A stretch of 64,000 nt of DNA from Ostrinia nubilalis (lineage: Eukaryota > Arthropoda > Insecta > Lepidoptera > Crambidae). The position numbers and the translations under genes were made by a program. Shown here piece after piece: positions 60,197 to 64,000 of the stretch. Below the pieces are notes generated by a model, which saw only the letters and a list, made by a program, of their open reading frames with translations, ran no database searches and had not been told where the DNA came from. How positions within the stretch are numbered: the first letter of the stretch is position 1; each line of letters starts with the position of its first letter. Location: positions 9,826,001-9,890,000 of the forward strand of contig NC_087099.1 in the NCBI RefSeq assembly GCF_963855985.1, given 5' to 3'.

Positions 60197-60553
60197 CCCG
60201 ACTTAATCGTGTGTGGATACTAAACTACACGTACAAAAATCGTGTTATACAAAATACTTAAACATCCCGACGTAAATCGTGTGTGGATGCTTTATTGCTT
60301 ATGCCGGCGTATATCGTGTGTGGATACTAAACTACACGTACAAAAATCGTGTTATACAAAATACAAACATCCCGACGTAAATCGTGTGTGGATGATTTAT
60401 TGCTTATCCCGGCGTATATCGTGTGTGGATACTAAACTACACGTACAAAAATCGTGTTATACAAAATACATAAACATCCCGACGTATATCGTGTGTGGAT
60501 GCTTTATTGCCTTTGAGCGTATTAATTATCCCGGCATATATCGTGTGTGGATA
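60197..60553 (+). repeat. Tandem array, 105-107 bp period, about 3.3 units
   Basis: ACTAAACTACACGTACAAAA begins at 60219, 60326 and 60431. Each unit holds two TCGTGTGTGGAT boxes, so there is a half-unit pattern as well. The 107-codon frame 60242-60565 is the translation of the array (HPDVNRVWM repeats) and not a credible protein. Confidence 0.9.
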
Positions 60554-60802
60554 AGACATTTTTAAACTGATTGCATTTTGCTTTGATTATTTTCCTAACG
60601 TATTATCATATAACGTGGGTAGACGTATCAACACGTCGTAAAATAGTATAACATAATTATAAATATAATAATATACAATATACATGGGGTATTTATAATT
60701 TGTTACCCTATCAAATACAAAATTTTTTATTGTGAAGTATTACTAAAATAGCATACAATAATTACCTACATCAGACGAAAATACCGGGTATTTTTCAAGA
60801 CA

Positions 60803-61275
60803 AAGCCTTTCAAAGACTTTCACAAGGATCTAGCAACAGGTTGGAAAATATTGATTAATGGATTACCTACCTACAAATAAAAAAGACTTGATGAAACATT
60901 ATTTACTTGCTAAAAATTGCGCATAATAATTACTTCAACAAAGGCACCAATACAACTGAACATCTGATTCTGCTTCTGTTTGCTGTACGCATCCTTATTG
61001 CAACTGATTTCACCGAGCCTTCAATATGATTTGATGACCTAGCTATGTCACAAATGGAATAATATTCCGTAAGGAATTATGAAAACCTTGAGCGATGCTG
61101 GCGGTTACTTTGTGACACTCATTAGAGAATCACTGTCAAGAAGATACGCTATCACAAATTCCATTAGCAAGCAAAAAAAAGAGATATCATAAAAGATTTA
61201 TCAAAACGAATCTCTTGTTTGGTTCAGATTTATCAGACCACTCGAAATCATCCATGACTAATATAATTCAGTAAT
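60803..61275 (+). pseudogene. gag: DIRS gag-like segment
   Basis: Readable pieces in shifting frames are KPFKDFHKDLATGWKILING (60803), KKDLMKHYLLAKNC, LSDAGGYFV, ESLSRR and LLFGSDLSDHSKSS. They follow the DIRS gag pattern of a helical core, an ESLSRR-like box and a LFGS.L box before the polymerase frame, as I remember the family. Several stops lie between the pieces. Confidence 0.55.
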
Positions 61276-61349
61276 ACCAGCCCAGCACGTCTACAACTCA
61301 TCAGACTTTAAACGCAAGGGGGGCATTGTGAGCGGCAGCCGCTGAGCAG

Positions 61350-62135
61350 TGAGTGAACCCCGGCCAGCCCAGCAGCCGCCGGCTCCGCCGCCGCCGCCTG
61401 CGCCGCGGGGCCGTCTCCGGTTAACCCGAGACCCAACTATCATCAACCGAATCGGAGATGATAATTTTATTCAGCAGATAGGCACCAAGGTGCTAGTAAC
61501 TGGTAGACTTAAATACTACTAAAATAAATGGCTTACCTAACATAACAAAATTAAATGATACTACTATTTTGTCCTGGATCAGGGTTATAAAATTCCATTT
61601 TAAACTTAACCATGCCAAGTTGGAGTACCCCAATGTAGGTCACATACTACACCTGAGGGGAGTAGTAGGTATATTCGACAACTGTACAAAAGCCAAATTG
61701 TAGACATAGATTTATTCTAAATTTAAAGGAATTAAATAAATTCATTAATATGAACTATTTTAAAATGCAATACTACCACTGACTTTACATAATTAATTAT
61801 ATAACAATACATTTTATTATGTGAAAACCTTAGATTTGAAAGACTCCTATCTTTTATTACCAATTGCTGAAAATGGATGAATTTGGCTTCGTTTGTCATG
61901 GAACTCCAAGCACTTTAATATTCAGTTGTTTGAATTTCTTCGTGATCGATCGTTTTTGTCTTACATCCGCATGGTGCCTTTTGTCTTTACAAAATTATTA
62001 AAAGCAGTTTTACACTTTTTGCAATCACTCGGCCAACTATCTGTACCAATACCTGTACCAATTTTTATGTATTGGAACGGTCAGAATGCTGGAATAATGT
62101 TCAAACAACGGGAGATTTATAAGAGCAACTAGGGT
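61350..62135 (+). pseudogene. DIRS reverse transcriptase, decayed
   Basis: Starts with a Pro-rich, GC-rich leader (PAQQPPAPPPPPAP) that is in one open frame with TRDPTIINRIGDDNFIQ and TGRLKYY. Then come NDTTILSWI (about 61555), RFILNLKELNKFINMNYFKM (61708-61767), LDLKDSYLLLPI (about 61829) and FVFTKLLKAVLHFLQSLGQL (about 61980-62040). These are the fingers and palm blocks of DIRS reverse transcriptases. The expected catalytic YLDD after GQLS is replaced by unrelated residues, so the enzyme is dead. The GC-rich leader explains what would otherwise look like an isolated CpG island at 61.3-61.4 kb. Confidence 0.8.
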
Positions 62136-62995
62136 AGGAGGACAAAAGATTGTTTATCTAATCAAAATAATAATGTTACCTACATTTCTAAAATTTACAT
62201 TTAATACGATAGAAATTAATTTAACTTAACAAAAGTGCAAGACACTGGTAATGCTAAAAACTACGAAAAATATCATTCCAGTAATTTGCTTCATTCTTGG
62301 GGTTATTGACCTCAGCGTGCCCCGCCGTTAAAATTACGGCTGGATGTACACGAAGTTACCGGGAAAAACATCTTGGCACTCAATTACTCAAATAACTACA
62401 ATAAACATTATAATGCATCTGCCAAGTATTTAAAACATAATTTAGCATAGTGGAGACTGGAGAGATTACATTGACACAGCACATCATGTACCCTGCAATC
62501 AAATGATTTGTTTCGATGCCTCAACCACTGGTCAACCTCAACCGCAATCGCGCATCGTGTAACAGCCATCGGAAATTGGTCCCAGTTACAGTTACTTTTA
62601 CATTTAAATACCCTGGAATTGCTCGCTGCACTCTATGATCTTGAAACATTTGCATCTCACCTACTTATTAAGAATAGACAATACAACGGTTATTGCCTAG
62701 TAAAAAAAAAAAGGGGTAGTATACAGCACACTTTAAATAATACTGTTCGAGAGTTATGGAATTGGTGTGGTTGGGTGTGAAAACGCGGTCACAGATTCCG
62801 AATCTCGTCAATCAAATATAGACACGTACTATGAATTTAGCAGACTACGCATTTACAGAAATTACATTACCTTTTGGTATTCCAGAATTCGTCTTATTTG
62901 CAAGTACATTTACTATTCAAAATCACCAATGTTCTACGAATGCATCTTGGGTGTTAGACCATATTTCCGAAGTTATTGATACTTTAACATTTAAT
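62136..62995 (+). pseudogene. DIRS thumb, RNase H and linker, decayed
   Basis: Thumb remnants include ACPAVK and YGWMYTK (about 62318-62360). RNase H begins with ICFDASTTG (first catalytic Asp codon at 62515), continues GNWSQLQLLLHLNTLELLAA and LYDLETFAS (Glu of the second position kept), then GSIQHTLNNTVRELWNWC. The stretch with the third Asp (usually DNTTA) is damaged. After it, DSESRQSNIDT and FTEITLPFGIPEFVLFAS are the linker typical between RNase H and recombinase. The 90- and 70-codon frames at 62508 and 62767 are parts of this. Confidence 0.8.
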
Positions 62996-63104
62996 GGAAC
63001 TTTCTAAAGTTTTATACAATAAAAAAAAAAAAATAATAATAAAAAGAATGGCGCTAAGGGCATAGTAGTAGTACTCCTCGTTTCAAAAGTCATACGTTTC
63101 GAAC

Positions 63105-64000
63105 CTAACAAAAATCTGTTGTGTTCGCCCTTCAGAGTTGATCATCCTCTCCATGCGGATTTAACCCTGATGGTCGGCAACTTATCAGGCAATCGCAGTT
63201 GAGGCGAGGCGCACCTACTAATTCTCTGGATATGTTAATGACATCTTTCTCACATAGTACATACTAATATTATACAATATACTTCAGGTCTAAAATCATG
63301 GTTGTAATTCCAATTCAGCTCATTTATTGGAATACTCAACGGACAAATTAAATTATTCGTGTTAGTTACAGTACAGTACTCTCAATGGTTACCGTTTGAC
63401 TTTATCTATACTGTTATATCAGGATATTACTACTAATGACTGTATTAAACGTTTTCTCAAAAGCGTGTTTCGCCTCAGACCGCCTAAATATGCCACTACT
63501 TGGTATTAAATTATCATTTCCCTGAAAAAAATTACAGTTACCTCTTCTAGTTCTGGTTTCTGCACAGATAATGAATACTCCGAGTTTATCTAATAATATT
63601 ACTAATAATATTTTATTGTATCCAGACTAAATATAAATTAAACTAGGTAGATGAAATTGATAAAAACATTAAAACCGGACTCGATTAATTTTATCAACCA
63701 TTTATTATTGTACCTATATATTACCGTACATTATGGACAACCTTGTACTATGCCCAGCCTCAACACTTAAATCTTACATTGACAGGACTATTGGTATACG
63801 CACAGATGATAATCTTTTTGTCAGTTACGAAAAACCACTTAAAAAGTGGTAACTCAGTGGAACTTCAAATTTGATAATATCGATTTTTATAGCGCTCATA
63901 ATACCCGCCATACGGGCTACGTCTGCGTCCACCGGGCTGGCGTTAATTTATTAATAATAATTTAAAATTTGTAAGTCATTCGTAAGGCTTGCAAGCTGGT
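63105..64000 (+). pseudogene. DIRS tyrosine recombinase, decayed and truncated by the window edge
   Basis: Readable blocks are NLLCSPFRVDHPLHADLTLM and VGNLSGN (about 63115-63195), RRGAPTNSLDMLMTSF (about 63204-63251), CIKRFLKSVFRLRPPKYATT (about 63440-63500), STLKSYIDRTIG and DNLFVSYEKPLKKW (about 63760-63850), and SAHNTRHTGYVCVHRAGVNL (63891-63950). HNTR is the HxxR box of tyrosine recombinases. The box I arginine position appears as isoleucine in AQIMNTPSL (about 63567). The final catalytic Tyr would lie beyond the window. Confidence 0.8.

Larger units (their letters stand above)
60803..64000 (+). mobile_element. Decayed DIRS-type (tyrosine recombinase) retrotransposon, running off the right edge
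   Basis: Gag-like, reverse transcriptase, RNase H and tyrosine recombinase segments occur in that order on one strand, with many stops and frame changes. This order, with a tyrosine recombinase instead of an integrase, defines DIRS elements. The right end is outside the window. The left end may be near 59.8 kb. Its age contrasts with the young BEL/Pao element. No terminal repeats could be identified. Confidence 0.85.

Noticed and set aside
60242..60565. 107-codon repeat protein
   Set aside because: It is the translation of the tandem array, with no start context or motif outside the repeats.
1..64000. CRISPR arrays, bacterial operons, rRNA or tRNA genes
   Set aside because: No regular spacer-repeat array, no operon structure, and no tRNA-like T-arm with a matching acceptor was found on reading both strands.

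Overview
The window looks like AT-rich nuclear DNA from a moth or butterfly (Lepidoptera). The signs are microsatellite-bearing Helitrons that start TC and end CTAG between A and T, RTE-type LINE ends with (ATG)n tails, (AAAT)n retroposon tails, scattered GTAGGTAC strings and typical ditrysian repeat fragments. The species cannot be named from the sequence. No complete host gene is visible. The best host coding candidates are an open frame running off the left edge (minus strand, 1-265, Cys-rich then hydrophobic) and a 61-nt candidate exon at 48476-48536 with consensus splice sites. The rest is probably intergenic or long-intron sequence, with a few CpG-rich patches that may be regulatory (about 18.7-19.1, 21.8, 23.7-23.9, 48.5-48.9 and 56.1 kb).

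Layout. 0-36 kb is mostly anonymous AT-rich DNA with small transposons: a TA-flanked fold-back element (9918-10600), a TAA-flanked Harbinger-like MITE (13037-13180, with a second partial copy at 4919), another fold-back element (15363-15843), a Helitron (24621-24869), an RTE end (31094-31320) and a perfect 30-bp-stem hairpin (31720-31788). 36.1-45.1 kb is a young BEL/Pao LTR retrotransposon with two 439-bp LTRs that I read as identical, a 5-bp ATACT target duplication and a 1535-codon open gag-pol frame. Its gag is split by a 2357-bp inverted-repeat DNA element (37346-39702) flanked by ACAT. That element itself holds a small, internally inverted RTE insertion (38520-38682) with a 12-bp target duplication, giving three levels of nesting.

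45-60 kb holds a LINE relic, a second Helitron copy, the exon candidate, a 78-bp minisatellite interrupted by a 169-bp TA-flanked MITE (52131-52700), a promoter-like patch near 56.1 kb and a 138-bp tandem duplication. From about 60.8 kb (possibly 59.9 kb) to the right edge lies a decayed DIRS-type retrotransposon: gag-like, reverse transcriptase, RNase H and tyrosine recombinase segments are all readable on the plus strand despite stops and frameshifts. A 106-bp tandem array (60197-60553) sits just before or within it.

The window is therefore mainly a record of transposon activity. The BEL/Pao element is recent and the DIRS element old, and both are inactive as they stand. Assignments rest on reading motifs; no database search was possible.
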